Positions 34,424-42,507 of a stretch of DNA of 64,000 nt are shown piece by piece. Where the stretch lies: NCBI RefSeq assembly GCF_001592435.1, contig NZ_CP014750.1, positions 806,001 through 870,000 of the forward strand, read 5' to 3'. Below the pieces are notes generated by a model. It ran no database searches, had not been told where the DNA came from, and saw only the letters and a list, made by a program, of their open reading frames with translations. How positions within the stretch are numbered: position 1 is the stretch's first letter; each line of letters begins with the position of its first letter. The DNA comes from Thermococcus peptonophilus (GTDB taxonomy: Archaea > Methanobacteriota_B > Thermococci > Thermococcales > Thermococcaceae). A program made the translations under genes and the position numbers.

Positions 34424-35684
34424 GCGGGAGGTCTTTTACGCCTTTTCTTTTCAAAAGCTCAACTTCCCATTCCGCAAGGCTCGGGCAGACGGTACATCCG
34501 AGCCTGTAGAAGCCCTCATAGTAGAGCGGATGGAGATCAAAGCCCCTCATGAGGATGAACAGCTGAACCATCATCCCACTCCAGAACTTTATGGGCATAA
34601 CCTCAAGGATTTGGCCAAAATCTGTTTTTCTCTCAACTACAGGTGGCTTTAGGCGCCTCCTGGCACTCTCTCCATCGCGGTCACCGACGACTAAAAGCGG
34701 GTTCTCAAACTCGCTGACTGCATTGTAGAGGGCCTCGACCTTCATCTTGGTGCACCAGCGGTTTCTATGGGTCGGCATGCCGAACTTGTCTATTGGCATC
34801 GGAACATCAACCCTAATCAGGTTGACGCCCAGCTTTCCTGCGAGCTTCTCGATGTATTCCTCCGTCTCCGGCATGTCGTACTCCATCCTGACGTAGACCG
34901 CATTAACTTCACCGAACGTTTCCTTTGCCAGTATGAGGGCCGCCGTAGAGTCCTTCCCCCCGCTCCAGGGAACAACTATATCGTATCCTTCAAATCTCCT
35001 CAGGAACTCTTTGCTCGCGTTTGCAAAAGCCTCGATGTAGTCTCTGTTTGCGGCTATCAATTCATCAAGGGAAACATCCTCCGTGCAGGGACACCTCCAG
35101 AGAACCTCGGTCGGAAAGCCGAGCTTCTTGCTAACCTCGGCAACTTTATTCGGACCCGAGAAGTAAACCTCCTGGTTCATCAGCTTCCTAAGAACGATAG
35201 AGTTCTCGCCGAGATCAACGTCAAGGAGGGACTTCATGGCCTTTTTAAAACCATCACCAATAGCCAGATAGATGTCGTAGTCGGGGTGCATTTCTACTCC
35301 AAAAGGGTTCTCAGGATTGAGAGAATAAGCGTTCTTCCACTCGATTCCGAGCCTGAAGCGAGCTTTTATCTCCTCAAGGTGGGCGTATAGCTCATCAACG
35401 CGCATGTTTCGAACCTTCTTGGTCCTCAAAAGCCTCGCGTAGAACGGCCTTTCGCCTTCCTTCACAACCTCGATGATATCCTCCATGAGAGCCTTCTCCT
35501 TCTCCCCGAAGAGGAATATAGGGATGTAGGGTTCTCCAAGAACCTCGTTAAGACTATCCTCTATCTCTTCAAAGCTTCTTCCACCTCCGAGGCTTTTAAC
35601 CCCGAGAAAGCCGCCGTAGTTGCGTTCGTTTATGTACTGGAGGGCCTTTGTGTCCTTTCTGGCTCTTGCGACGACTGTGAACAT
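34377..35684 (-). CDS. PAPS-reductase-like PP-loop protein
   Basis: A 435-residue member of the PAPS reductase/ATP-pyrophosphatase family. The PP-loop is VPWSGGKDST; further features are CPCTED before it, WCTKMKVEAL, VGDRDGESARRR (a family arginine loop) and a C-terminal GCTVCPS cysteine pair that may bind an iron-sulfur cluster. The N-terminal half has no known resemblance. The frame is open to 35843, but the ATG at 35684 lies about 25 bases after TTTTAAGT, so a leaderless start is likely. Sulfate assimilation genes are absent nearby; a tRNA or cofactor sulfuration role is as possible as PAPS reduction. Confidence 0.78.
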   Translation of the reverse strand: MFTVVARARKDTKALQYINERNYGGFLGVKSLGGGRSFEEIEDSLNEVLGEPYIPIFLFGEKEKALMEDIIEVVKEGERPFYARLLRTKKVRNMRVDELYAHLEEIKARFRLGIEWKNAYSLNPENPFGVEMHPDYDIYLAIGDGFKKAMKSLLDVDLGENSIVLRKLMNQEVYFSGPNKVAEVSKKLGFPTEVLWRCPCTEDVSLDELIAANRDYIEAFANASKEFLRRFEGYDIVVPWSGGKDSTAALILAKETFGEVNAVYVRMEYDMPETEEYIEKLAGKLGVNLIRVDVPMPIDKFGMPTHRNRWCTKMKVEALYNAVSEFENPLLVVGDRDGESARRRLKPPVVERKTDFGQILEVMPIKFWSGMMVQLFILMRGFDLHPLYYEGFYRLGCTVCPSLAEWEVELLKRKGVKDLPLTYASSGAGEVRGRE

Positions 35685-35764
35685 GGTTGAGTTTAAAAGT
35701 TGAAAACTTAAAAGACTTTGGCCGATGAGGAAAACTCCCTGCCCCGAGCGGTGAGGAGACCGGC

Positions 35765-36883
35765 TTATCTGAGGCCAGCCAACGCCTTTAGGAAGCTCAG
35801 GTAGACTTCCTTGACCCGCCTGACGGATGAGACACTGACCCACTCGTCGGCGGAGTGCCAGTTGCCCCCGATTGGCCCGAAGACGAGCGTTGGTTTGCCC
35901 AGATAAGTTCCGAAGTAGTTGAAGTCCCCAACGCTCGCTCCATAGGTAATTTCAACTTCCTTACCTCTAACTTCCCGGTATGTTTCCTTGAACCGCCTGA
36001 CGAACCTGTTGTTCTCCTTCACAGCATAAGGGAGCATCTCAGGAGTTGGGCGCCTGTATTTTTCTATCTTAAGCTCGGCCCTTATACCAACCCTTTCTGC
36101 GAGCCTGTAGAGTTCTCCCCTAACCTTCTCCCAGTCCTCACCAACGACCACGTGCCTGTCAATTATCGCAATTGCCTCGTCTGGCACGCTCAATCCATCA
36201 GCCGAGCCAGAGAAGTAGAGGGTGCAGTACGAGCCTTTTCCGAGCTTCTGATGCTTCTTCATCCGTATCCTGTTGAGGTTGGAGACGAGCTTGGCGAGCT
36301 CTTCCACGGCGTTGATGCCAAGGTAAGGTCTCGCCGCGTGGGCCTTCTTTCCCTTTGCCTTCACTTCAATCACGAACCTGCCCCTGGCACCGAGCATGAG
36401 CTTCTCGTTTGTTGGCTCTCCGACGAGAACAAGATCAGCTTTGTCGAGCTTGCCGCTTTTTATAAGCTCCCAAGTTCCCCTCGAAAAGCCTTCCTCATCG
36501 CTGACGGCAGTGAAGATGACGCTAGGCCTTTCCTTCTTGGGGAGCTTTGAAATCTCAAGAAAAGCTGCCAGAAGTGCTACCAGTCCGCCTTTCATATCAG
36601 CGCTCCCGAGTCCGTATAACCTGTCACCCTCGAGCTCACTCCAGGGGTGCCTCGTCCATCCCTGGGATAAGTGCACCGTGTCCATATGGCCGTTTAAAAC
36701 CACAGTTGGACCTTTACCATCGAGGTAAGCGACCACATCATCACCAAAACCCTCAACGGGAACTGTCTCTGTCTTTATACCACTCTCCTCAAGGAGTGAA
36801 GCTACGAACTTCGAAATCCCGTGCTCCCCACCGAAGGGGGACTTTATTGAGACGAGCTTTTTTAGGAGTTCTACCTCGTCCAT
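35765..36883 (-). CDS. M20 family metallopeptidase (ArgE/DapE/acetyl-lysine deacetylase type)
   Basis: A 372-residue di-zinc M20 peptidase/deacetylase. Ligand-containing motifs are in order: VVLNGHMDTVH (His), GLGSADMKGG (bridging Asp), AVSDEEGFSRG (general-base Glu and Glu ligand), VGEPTN (Asp/Glu ligand) and GNWHSADEWV (final His). The dimerisation domain lies between about 180 and 290. The family includes ArgE, DapE and LysW-lysine hydrolases; with no lysine or arginine pathway genes nearby the substrate cannot be fixed. GGTGG precedes the ATG. Confidence 0.85.
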   Translation of the reverse strand: MDEVELLKKLVSIKSPFGGEHGISKFVASLLEESGIKTETVPVEGFGDDVVAYLDGKGPTVVLNGHMDTVHLSQGWTRHPWSELEGDRLYGLGSADMKGGLVALLAAFLEISKLPKKERPSVIFTAVSDEEGFSRGTWELIKSGKLDKADLVLVGEPTNEKLMLGARGRFVIEVKAKGKKAHAARPYLGINAVEELAKLVSNLNRIRMKKHQKLGKGSYCTLYFSGSADGLSVPDEAIAIIDRHVVVGEDWEKVRGELYRLAERVGIRAELKIEKYRRPTPEMLPYAVKENNRFVRRFKETYREVRGKEVEITYGASVGDFNYFGTYLGKPTLVFGPIGGNWHSADEWVSVSSVRRVKEVYLSFLKALAGLR

Positions 36884-36889
36884 ACGACC

Positions 36890-37756
36890 ACCAAAGAGAA
36901 TTTGAGTTAGAGCTTAAGTACTTTTCAGACAAAGTTAGTGGTTCTTGGCCAAAGGGCAGTTTTGAAGGGATTTTCATTAAGGGGCTCGCTGTGCGAGTGT
37001 GAATTCTGTCTTTTAGTAAGCTCCTTTGCACGAGTTTTATTTTTAATTGACGCCCGTAGAGCCTCAAAGTGAGAAAACTCATTTTTAATCAGCATGTTTG
37101 AAGAATTCACCTCTTCTTGGCCCGTGCATCGTGGAAATCCTCGTAGAAGAGCAATTCTAAAAAGAACCACGAACCTTGATCAAACCTCGCACAGGCGAGT
37201 AAACTTTGCTGGGCAAAGTTTAATCAAAATTGCCCGTTTCATAAAAACGTAGAGTGTCAACCGTGCACTCTTTTTATGGTTTTGGCTGAGAGGGGTTTAA
37301 CTTAAAGTGGCCTTTCAAAAGGGTTGCCTTTTGTTTTGGCGTCCGTAGGCGCCTTGTGGGGGGCAAACATTTTTTAGAATAGCATGTGGGGAATAAATCC
37401 CTTGAAAATTTGCATTTTTAGAAAAGGTGCGCTCTCTTCCGCCATCCGTTAAGGACGCTTGAACGCCAGTAAATGCGGCGCTGAAGCTTTTGGAAAAAGC
37501 TTCACTAAACGTGTGCCCTTCTTGTTGAGCTCGCGTGTTAGGAGGTGTATGCTCCAAAAAGGCAAGCTCCGCAGGTTTACTCTCAAAACTCTCTCGCGAA
37601 TTGTGGTTTCGAACTTTCTTTTTAGCGCTCTTCGAGCGCTATACTGTGAGGAAATCCCGCAAGAGTTGCCAATGAAGAGTGGAACACCCTCAATGCAGAG
37701 CTTGTTAGAAGAGCATACCACCTTTCTGCCAGCGCTTTCGTAAGAAAGGGCCGCTA
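36890..37756. repeat. Gene-poor, palindrome-rich region beside tRNA-Pro
   Basis: No convincing gene is seen in this 870-base stretch; its open frames have biased, non-protein-like composition on both strands. It is dense in short perfect inverted repeats: CTCGC/GCGAG (36985-36997 and again 37186-37199), AAACTTTGC/GCAAAGTTT (37201-37221), AGAGTG/CACTCT followed by T5 (37251-37275), CAAAAGG/CCTTTTG (37316-37333), GAAGCTTTT/AAAAGCTTC (37483-37503) and AGCGCTC/GAGCGCT (37624-37640). It lies downstream of the 3' end of tRNA-Pro, a usual integration side. It may be a dispersed intergenic repeat family, structured RNA, or the residue of an integrated element. Confidence 0.5.
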
Positions 37757-37834
<78 letters not shown>

Positions 37835-37861
37835 ACTGCCCGATGATAGCGCACCAGAAGA

Positions 37862-37870
37862 GCTTATAAA
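37862..37870 (-). promoter_or_regulatory. tRNA-Pro promoter TATA box
   Basis: TTTATAAGC on the minus strand lies about 30 bases before the tRNA 5' end, consistent with a short-leader tRNA transcript. No other gene on this strand could use it. Confidence 0.55.
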
Positions 37871-38084
37871 TTTTACGGACTATTTAAGGAAGCCAGTAAG
37901 TTGAAGCTTTCAGCCAGTATTATGACAACAAACCTCTCATGAGCAGGTTGCGTTGTTCTTGTTTCTGCTTGAATGATTTATCTGCTCGCAACTATTTGAG
38001 TTAGTTCTTCTTGCTTGAGGCAGTGTTCACATCTTGTGGGTTACATACCGGGAGCTGAACTATCGGTGGGTTTAAATAGAAAAC
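37871..38084. other. Intergenic region between tRNA-Pro and the KaiC gene
   Basis: No gene or strong structure is seen. The right end holds TTTAAATA (about 38069-38076), the TATA box of the KaiC-type gene, giving a start near 38098. Confidence 0.45.
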
Positions 38085-38105
38085 TTGTGGACAATATACA
38101 GGGGA

Positions 38106-38825
38106 ATGAAGATGTACGTTGGAGAACTTTTAAAGAACCTTGACAGGATACCGAGTGGGGTCCCTGGACTTGACGACTTAATAGGTGGCGGTTTTCTTCC
38201 GGGTAGAGTTTATCTCGTGAGTGGACCACCCGGAAGCGGAAAGACCACACTTGGGATGCAGTTTCTTGCTGAGGGTGCCAAAAACGACGAAAAAGGTCTT
38301 TTCATAGCACTTTTTGAAACGCCAGACCTCATAGTGAGGGATATGCTGCGGTACAATCTGGGAATTCTTGAATACGTGAATTCAAAGAAGATTGTCTTTT
38401 ACGACCTCGGTGAAATTCTCCTTAGTGCAAATCGCGAGCTGAGCTGGGATGAACTTTTCAAGCTTCTCCTGGAGATTATCAAGAGGGAAGGGGCTCAAAG
38501 GGTTGTAATAGATTCCTTCAGCCTCTTTGAGTCTTTCGTTACAAACCCCGAAGGGAAGAGGAAGGAACTGGGCCGTTTCGTCAGAAAGCTCCGCACCATG
38601 GATATAACGACGCTCCTCCTCTCTGAAATGCTGAGCTCCGAAAAGTACACCGACGAGTACTATCTCGCTGACGGCGTCATCGTACTCCACCACTTCATGC
38701 GCAACTACCAGATGGTCAGGGCGATCCAGATACTCAAGATGAGGGGCGTGCCCCACGACAGCAACCTCAAGAGGATGCGCTTTACGAACGAGGGTATAAC
38801 TGTTTATAAGGAGGCACCGATATGA
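38106..38825 (+). CDS. Single-domain KaiC/RecA-superfamily ATPase
   Basis: A 239-residue RecA-fold ATPase of the archaeal KaiC-like group, cytosolic. Features: IPSGVPGLDDLIGGGFLPG entry motif, Walker A SGPPGSGKTT, a catalytic pair of acidic residues in IALFETPDL, Walker B RVVIDSFSLF, and a terminal beta-hairpin KMRGVPHDS typical of KaiC domains. These proteins act as switches controlling partners in signalling or motility; the partner is likely the next gene, which overlaps it by four bases. TTG 38085 precedes the likely transcription start, so ATG 38106 (or 38112) is used. Confidence 0.85.
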   Translation: MKMYVGELLKNLDRIPSGVPGLDDLIGGGFLPGRVYLVSGPPGSGKTTLGMQFLAEGAKNDEKGLFIALFETPDLIVRDMLRYNLGILEYVNSKKIVFYDLGEILLSANRELSWDELFKLLLEIIKREGAQRVVIDSFSLFESFVTNPEGKRKELGRFVRKLRTMDITTLLLSEMLSSEKYTDEYYLADGVIVLHHFMRNYQMVRAIQILKMRGVPHDSNLKRMRFTNEGITVYKEAPI

Positions 38826-39259
38826 CCGACAAGAAACAGCTCGTTAAAGAAGCTTACAGCTTCGGCTACTTCCTTGGCCTGAAGGGCCACAGCGAGTGGG
38901 CTGAGTGGGTGAGGAAGAAGCGCGAAGAGCTTTACAAACAGGCAGAGGAGCTTGGAATATACGACCTAGTTAAGGAGGCCTATAAAAAGGGCAAGGAGCA
39001 GGGACTTCGTGACAGATCAGAGCTGATAGCGAAGAACCTTATAGTGGCGGGAAAAATTGAGCCGGAGGAAACTTCCGGAAAGACAGAGTTTGCCTTTCCC
39101 TCTGAGGAAAGCGAGGAAGAAGTCCAAGAGGCAGGAAAATCACTTGAAAGAGAGTACTTTGAATTCCTCCAGACCACAAATCTGATGCTCCCACCGGAGC
39201 TTCTTAACTCGTTGAAGGCCCTTGAACCACCGAAGATGCTGGGGCTTAGAGGACAGTAA
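38822..39259 (+). CDS. Small helical partner protein of the KaiC-like ATPase, unknown
   Basis: A 145-residue, highly charged, largely helical protein. The first 80 residues contain two aligned helical units beginning LVKEAYSFGYFLGLKG and LVKEAYKKGKEQGLRDRSE, an internal repeat with the pattern LVKEAY-x2-G-x3-GL-x-R/G. A flexible acidic linker (PSEESEEEVQEAG) and a short C-terminal helix follow. The ATG overlaps the ATPase stop, preceded by GGAGG seven bases upstream. Coupling and the narrow context suggest the two proteins form a complex; no family name is known to me. Confidence 0.75.
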   Translation: MTDKKQLVKEAYSFGYFLGLKGHSEWAEWVRKKREELYKQAEELGIYDLVKEAYKKGKEQGLRDRSELIAKNLIVAGKIEPEETSGKTEFAFPSEESEEEVQEAGKSLEREYFEFLQTTNLMLPPELLNSLKALEPPKMLGLRGQ

Positions 39260-39306
39260 CGGATAACTTTTTCTGCCCATTTTCAATTAATTCTTCGGTG
39301 AACTCT

Positions 39307-40992
39307 ATGGAGCACTTCTTAAAGGAGAGTGCCGAGTTTAGCCCCGACAACGTTCTGAACTGGATAGCTGGGATTTCCCGCTTCCACCGGATACAGGGGT
39401 CGAGAGGCCTTGTAGAAGCCGCCGAATACGTTCTCGAAGAGCTGTCTCGTATGGGGCTGAAGGCGGAACTACTCAAGGACGAGTACGACGGCAAACGCTG
39501 GCACATCACGCTTCCCTCCCCAATAGCATGGGAGCTCATTGAAGGGCATCTTGAAGTTCCAGGAAATCCCCTTACAACTGCAGAAAGCCCGCTCCTCATA
39601 ATGGCCCACTCCCCACCCGGGGAGGTCGAGGGAGAAGTACTCCCGATTCTGCGGGAAGAAGACTGGAAAAAGGCAGAGGGAAAGGTCGTTCTCGTCGGGA
39701 AGGATTGGAGGGATGCCTACAGGAGAGCTAATGAGGCTGGAGCTTCAGGCTTCATAGCCTATAGGGAGGGGACGGGCGAGTTTTATCCTTACATCGGCCT
39801 GTTCCTTACCAAAGACGACCTCAAATGGGCACACATTCCAGCCTTTGCCGTCCCAGAAACTGTTGCTAGAGACCTTATTAAGAGGGCGCTTTCGGGAGGC
39901 GCCAAAGTTAATGGTACAGCCGAGACAGAGATAAAAAGTTCGGAGACACTTCCCATGGTCTATGCCGAAGTTGGCGAACCACCGCACCTGCTTTTCACGG
40001 CGCACATATGCCATCCAAAGCCGGGAGCAAACGACAACGCCAGCGGTAGCGCGATGCTCCTTGAGCTGGCGAGGGTTCTCTCAAAGCGGGAAAACGGCAG
40101 GTTCGGCTACGCCTTCCTCTGGGTTCCAGAGTACCACGGAAGCCAGGCGTTCATTGAAAAGGAGGGTGTTGGAGGGTACTATGCTGCCATAAACCTCGAC
40201 ATGGTCGCAGGCAGTCCCGACCGCTCAGGATCAACTCTAATGTTTGTGAGGACACCGTTCTCCCGCTTCTCGATGGTTTCCGGAGCGTTGGAGGTCGCCC
40301 TTGAGCTGAGCAACTCCAGGGGGAAGAGCTTCTCAGGAAGCAGTCTTCCGGTAATGCCCTTCAGGGCATACCAGTACGAGATGGGGAGCGACCACGACAT
40401 CTTCAACTTCTTCAGTGTGCCTTCGGTTATGCCGATAACGTGGCCGGACAGGTTCTACCACTCAAGCGGCGACACCGTGGACAAGGTGAGCAGAGAGACG
40501 ATGAGTATAATCGGGAGGGCAGTTCTTTCGGCGGCTCTGTTCCTTTCAGAGGGAGAAAAGAGCAGGATTGAGCGGTTTGCAAGGGGCTACGCCAGAAAAG
40601 TTCTTGGGGAAATCGGAATGCGCCTTGAACCTAAGGAGAGCGAGAGGCTCATAAAGGCCGGCCTCGCTAGAGATGCAGAGTTCCTTGGGCTGGAGCTTAA
40701 CTCAGAGGTAGAGACCAAGGTAAACCCCTGGCTGAAGTGGAAAGAACGGGGACTGATATCCGAGCGCTTGATCAGGAGCAGAGCGCCCAGTCTGGCTGAT
40801 GATTTCAAGAAGCTGACCGAGGAGAGGGCAACGGTGACGCACCTCCACGAGCTTATAATGCTCGGGGAACTCCTTCCGGAGGAGAGAGCCTACCGGATCC
40901 TTGAAGAAGAGTACGGAAGCATCGAGAGAGAGAAGCTGAAGAGGCTGGTCGAAATACTTGAAGAAATGGGTGTTGTTACCGTCAGTTCTTAG
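39307..40992 (+). CDS. M28-like aminopeptidase (DUF4910 family) with inserted PA domain
   Basis: A 561-residue putative zinc aminopeptidase. An N-terminal helical segment is followed by a PA-like insertion (VEGKVVLVGKDWRDAYRRANEAGASGFIAYR pattern: K-V-V-L-V, AGA-G-F-I) and then an M28-type catalytic part: HICHPKPGANDNASGSAMLLELAR (His and bridging Asp), WVPEYHGSQAF (Glu ligand/base), INLDMVAG (Asp), and FYHSSGDTVDKV (final His). The last 110 residues are a winged-helix-like tail. GGTGA precedes the ATG at 39307; the earlier GTG lies within that site. The end overlaps the convergent HTH gene by 11 bases. Confidence 0.8.
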   Translation: MEHFLKESAEFSPDNVLNWIAGISRFHRIQGSRGLVEAAEYVLEELSRMGLKAELLKDEYDGKRWHITLPSPIAWELIEGHLEVPGNPLTTAESPLLIMAHSPPGEVEGEVLPILREEDWKKAEGKVVLVGKDWRDAYRRANEAGASGFIAYREGTGEFYPYIGLFLTKDDLKWAHIPAFAVPETVARDLIKRALSGGAKVNGTAETEIKSSETLPMVYAEVGEPPHLLFTAHICHPKPGANDNASGSAMLLELARVLSKRENGRFGYAFLWVPEYHGSQAFIEKEGVGGYYAAINLDMVAGSPDRSGSTLMFVRTPFSRFSMVSGALEVALELSNSRGKSFSGSSLPVMPFRAYQYEMGSDHDIFNFFSVPSVMPITWPDRFYHSSGDTVDKVSRETMSIIGRAVLSAALFLSEGEKSRIERFARGYARKVLGEIGMRLEPKESERLIKAGLARDAEFLGLELNSEVETKVNPWLKWKERGLISERLIRSRAPSLADDFKKLTEERATVTHLHELIMLGELLPEERAYRILEEEYGSIEREKLKRLVEILEEMGVVTVSS

Positions 40993-41314
40993 CCTCTCTA
41001 AGCTCCATCTCGATTTCGTTTATTTTTTCCAGGATGTTCTGCTTTATCCTCGCGAGAAGCTCAGAGGGGGAGACAGCGGTGTAAGTGTACCCAAGCCAGC
41101 CCTGCTGTATAAGCTCTCTCCTGAGCATTCCCTTCCTGTAGAGGCTCAAAACGTGCTCCCTGACCGAACGCTCGCTTATTCCAAGTTCACTAACTATTTC
41201 GGTTACCCTCATCGGGCGCTTTTTCTCCAGGAGGAGTCTGTATATCCTGAGCTCGGTTTTCTTCACTCCCAGCGACTTAAGCAGTGCTTCGAGCCTCTCG
41301 TAGACGTCGCCCAT
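40982..41314 (-). CDS. Winged-HTH transcriptional regulator (TrmB/ArsR-like)
   Basis: A 110-residue DNA-binding protein with a winged helix-turn-helix in residues 15-75: KTELRIYRLLLEKKRPMRVTEIVSELGISERSVREHVLSLYRKGML. A C-terminal coiled segment (LLARIKQNILEKINEIEMELREA) would dimerise. GGTGA precedes ATG 41314. Target unknown; it could act on the aminopeptidase or the metallophosphoesterase gene that lies upstream on the same strand (gap 55 bases). Confidence 0.8.
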   Translation of the reverse strand: MGDVYERLEALLKSLGVKKTELRIYRLLLEKKRPMRVTEIVSELGISERSVREHVLSLYRKGMLRRELIQQGWLGYTYTAVSPSELLARIKQNILEKINEIEMELREAKN

Positions 41315-41368
41315 CACACTTCACCCAACCTGCTCTCTCACACCTATGAAAGTGTATCTTCATACCCC

Positions 41369-42019
41369 TTAATAAACCTTTACCCTCCCAACATAAACGC
41401 CTTCAGGAAGGAATATCTCGACCTCGGAAACATCTTTGAGGAACGGAACCAACTTCAGGCCCTCTCGTATGTCAAAACCCTCTATGTACGGGTTGACAGT
41501 CGGTAGGACGAGGAATTTTCCGGCCCTGGCAAAGACTTTGGCCTTCTTCGCAACTCCCCCGCTTTTGAAGGTATAGGCCGGGTGAGCGTGACCAAGGAAG
41601 ACCTCCTGGAACTCCCCTTCTGGTAGTTTTGTATGGCCGTGGAGGAACAGCTTTTTGTCCAGGATAAAGTTCTCAACAACGGAAACGTTTTCGAACTTTC
41701 TGGTTATCTCCTCGATTTTTCCGTCGTGGTTGCCTTTGGTGATAATGACTTGGATGTCCTTTAGTGGAGAGAAAAACCGCAGGAGCATCTCTTTAAGCCT
41801 GAAGCTTAGGCCCAAGGGTTCTTTAAGATCCCCCAGGATTATGAGGACGTCGGGATCCCTCTCCAGTACGAACTGGGCCAGAACCTCTTCAAAACCAGTC
41901 CTGATGCGGAGTCCCCTCGAAAGCTCGAAGCCGATGTGGGGGTCTGCAAAGACGAGGGCCTTCCCGTGGGAGGTACCAAGCTCAAGGGAAAGAAATTGAA
42001 GTTCGGAAAAAAGAGACAT
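41369..42019 (-). CDS. Metallophosphoesterase
   Basis: A 216-residue calcineurin-like phosphoesterase of the archaeal helicase-associated type. Metal motifs: FADPHIGFE (DxH), ILGDLKEP (GDxxx), TKGNHDGKI (GNHD), and LHGHTKLP plus FLGHAHPA (GHxH-like). The substrate is unknown; related proteins are suspected phosphodiesterases in nucleic-acid metabolism. It follows the eL41 gene by 15 bases with GGTGGTTCT as ribosome site, so both are likely co-transcribed. Confidence 0.88.
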   Translation of the reverse strand: MSLFSELQFLSLELGTSHGKALVFADPHIGFELSRGLRIRTGFEEVLAQFVLERDPDVLIILGDLKEPLGLSFRLKEMLLRFFSPLKDIQVIITKGNHDGKIEEITRKFENVSVVENFILDKKLFLHGHTKLPEGEFQEVFLGHAHPAYTFKSGGVAKKAKVFARAGKFLVLPTVNPYIEGFDIREGLKLVPFLKDVSEVEIFLPEGVYVGRVKVY

Positions 42020-42034
42020 AGAACCACCGGAGCG

Positions 42035-42148
42035 TCAGATAAGTCCGCGCTCCTTCCTGCGCTGCCTCTTGAGTCTCCTAATCCTTTTCTTGATCCACTT
42101 CCACCTCATCCTTCCCTTCTTTTTCCACTTCCTCGGGCGCCTCTTCAT
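42035..42148 (-). CDS. rpl41e: Ribosomal protein eL41
   Basis: A 37-residue, extremely basic gene product ([19 protein letters not shown]...). From the internal methionine onward, [19 protein letters not shown], it matches the eukaryotic L41 pattern MRxKWxKKRxRRLKRKRRK. eL41 sits at the subunit interface of archaeal and eukaryotic ribosomes. GGAGGTGA lies five bases before the first ATG, supporting the 37-residue form with a 13-residue extension over the yeast protein. It is too short to be found by length-based gene callers. It precedes the metallophosphoesterase gene by 15 bases. Confidence 0.88.
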
Positions 42149-42507
42149 GATCGTCACCTCCTTTTCCTGAGCCGACCTCTGGTGGAGAGTTTTTAAGGTT
42201 TTCCTTTTGGCTCGCAGGGGTTTGCATACCCAGAAGGGCTATTAGGTAGTCTCTTTCGGAGCATAGATGCGTTCTAATGGCCGTTTTCGTTGGATATACT
42301 AACAACATTTTTGATGGTTTTATAAGTGTTTAGCGGATTTAAATTTTCTAGAAGGTTTGATGCGTTGTAAAAATTAACGCACTGTCTTCAAAAACATCTG
42401 AAAATCTGGAAAAGACATTTTCAAAGTCTAAAAAGTCTGGAATATCTTGAACATCTGAACCCATCAGGTTTATCAACTTTGGGACTTTATACCGGGTAGG
42501 TGATACT
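42149..42507. promoter_or_regulatory. AT-rich region between eL41 and nitrilase with promoter and short repeats
   Basis: Divergent gap of 359 bases without a gene. On the plus strand TTTTATAAGTG (about 42318-42328) is a good TATA box, implying a 5' leader of about 150 bases for the nitrilase. The leader contains a direct repeat AACATCTGAA (42393-42402 and 42450-42459) and several short CTGGAA/AGTCT repeats. GGTAGGTGATA before the ATG is the ribosome site. The eL41 promoter must lie in the left part on the other strand but is not clear. Confidence 0.4.

Noticed and set aside
34377-35843. Full 488-codon form of the PAPS-reductase-like gene
   Set aside because: The extra 53 residues overlap the neighbouring M20 gene, lie upstream of the likely TATA box, and read as non-conserved basic sequence.
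36789-37170. Overlapping minus-strand open frames (97 and 81 codons) in the same region
   Set aside because: They overlap each other and the start region of the M20 gene, have no ribosome site and read as low-complexity basic peptides.
37459-37743. A 94-codon plus-strand open frame in the gene desert
   Set aside because: Several other long frames overlap it on both strands, the composition is poor in Asp and Gly and rich in Ser/Arg/Leu, and it lies over tight hairpins; more likely a by-product of repeat sequence than a gene.
36890-37756. CRISPR array or leader in the gene desert
   Set aside because: The inverted repeats differ in sequence and spacing; there is no regularly spaced direct repeat.
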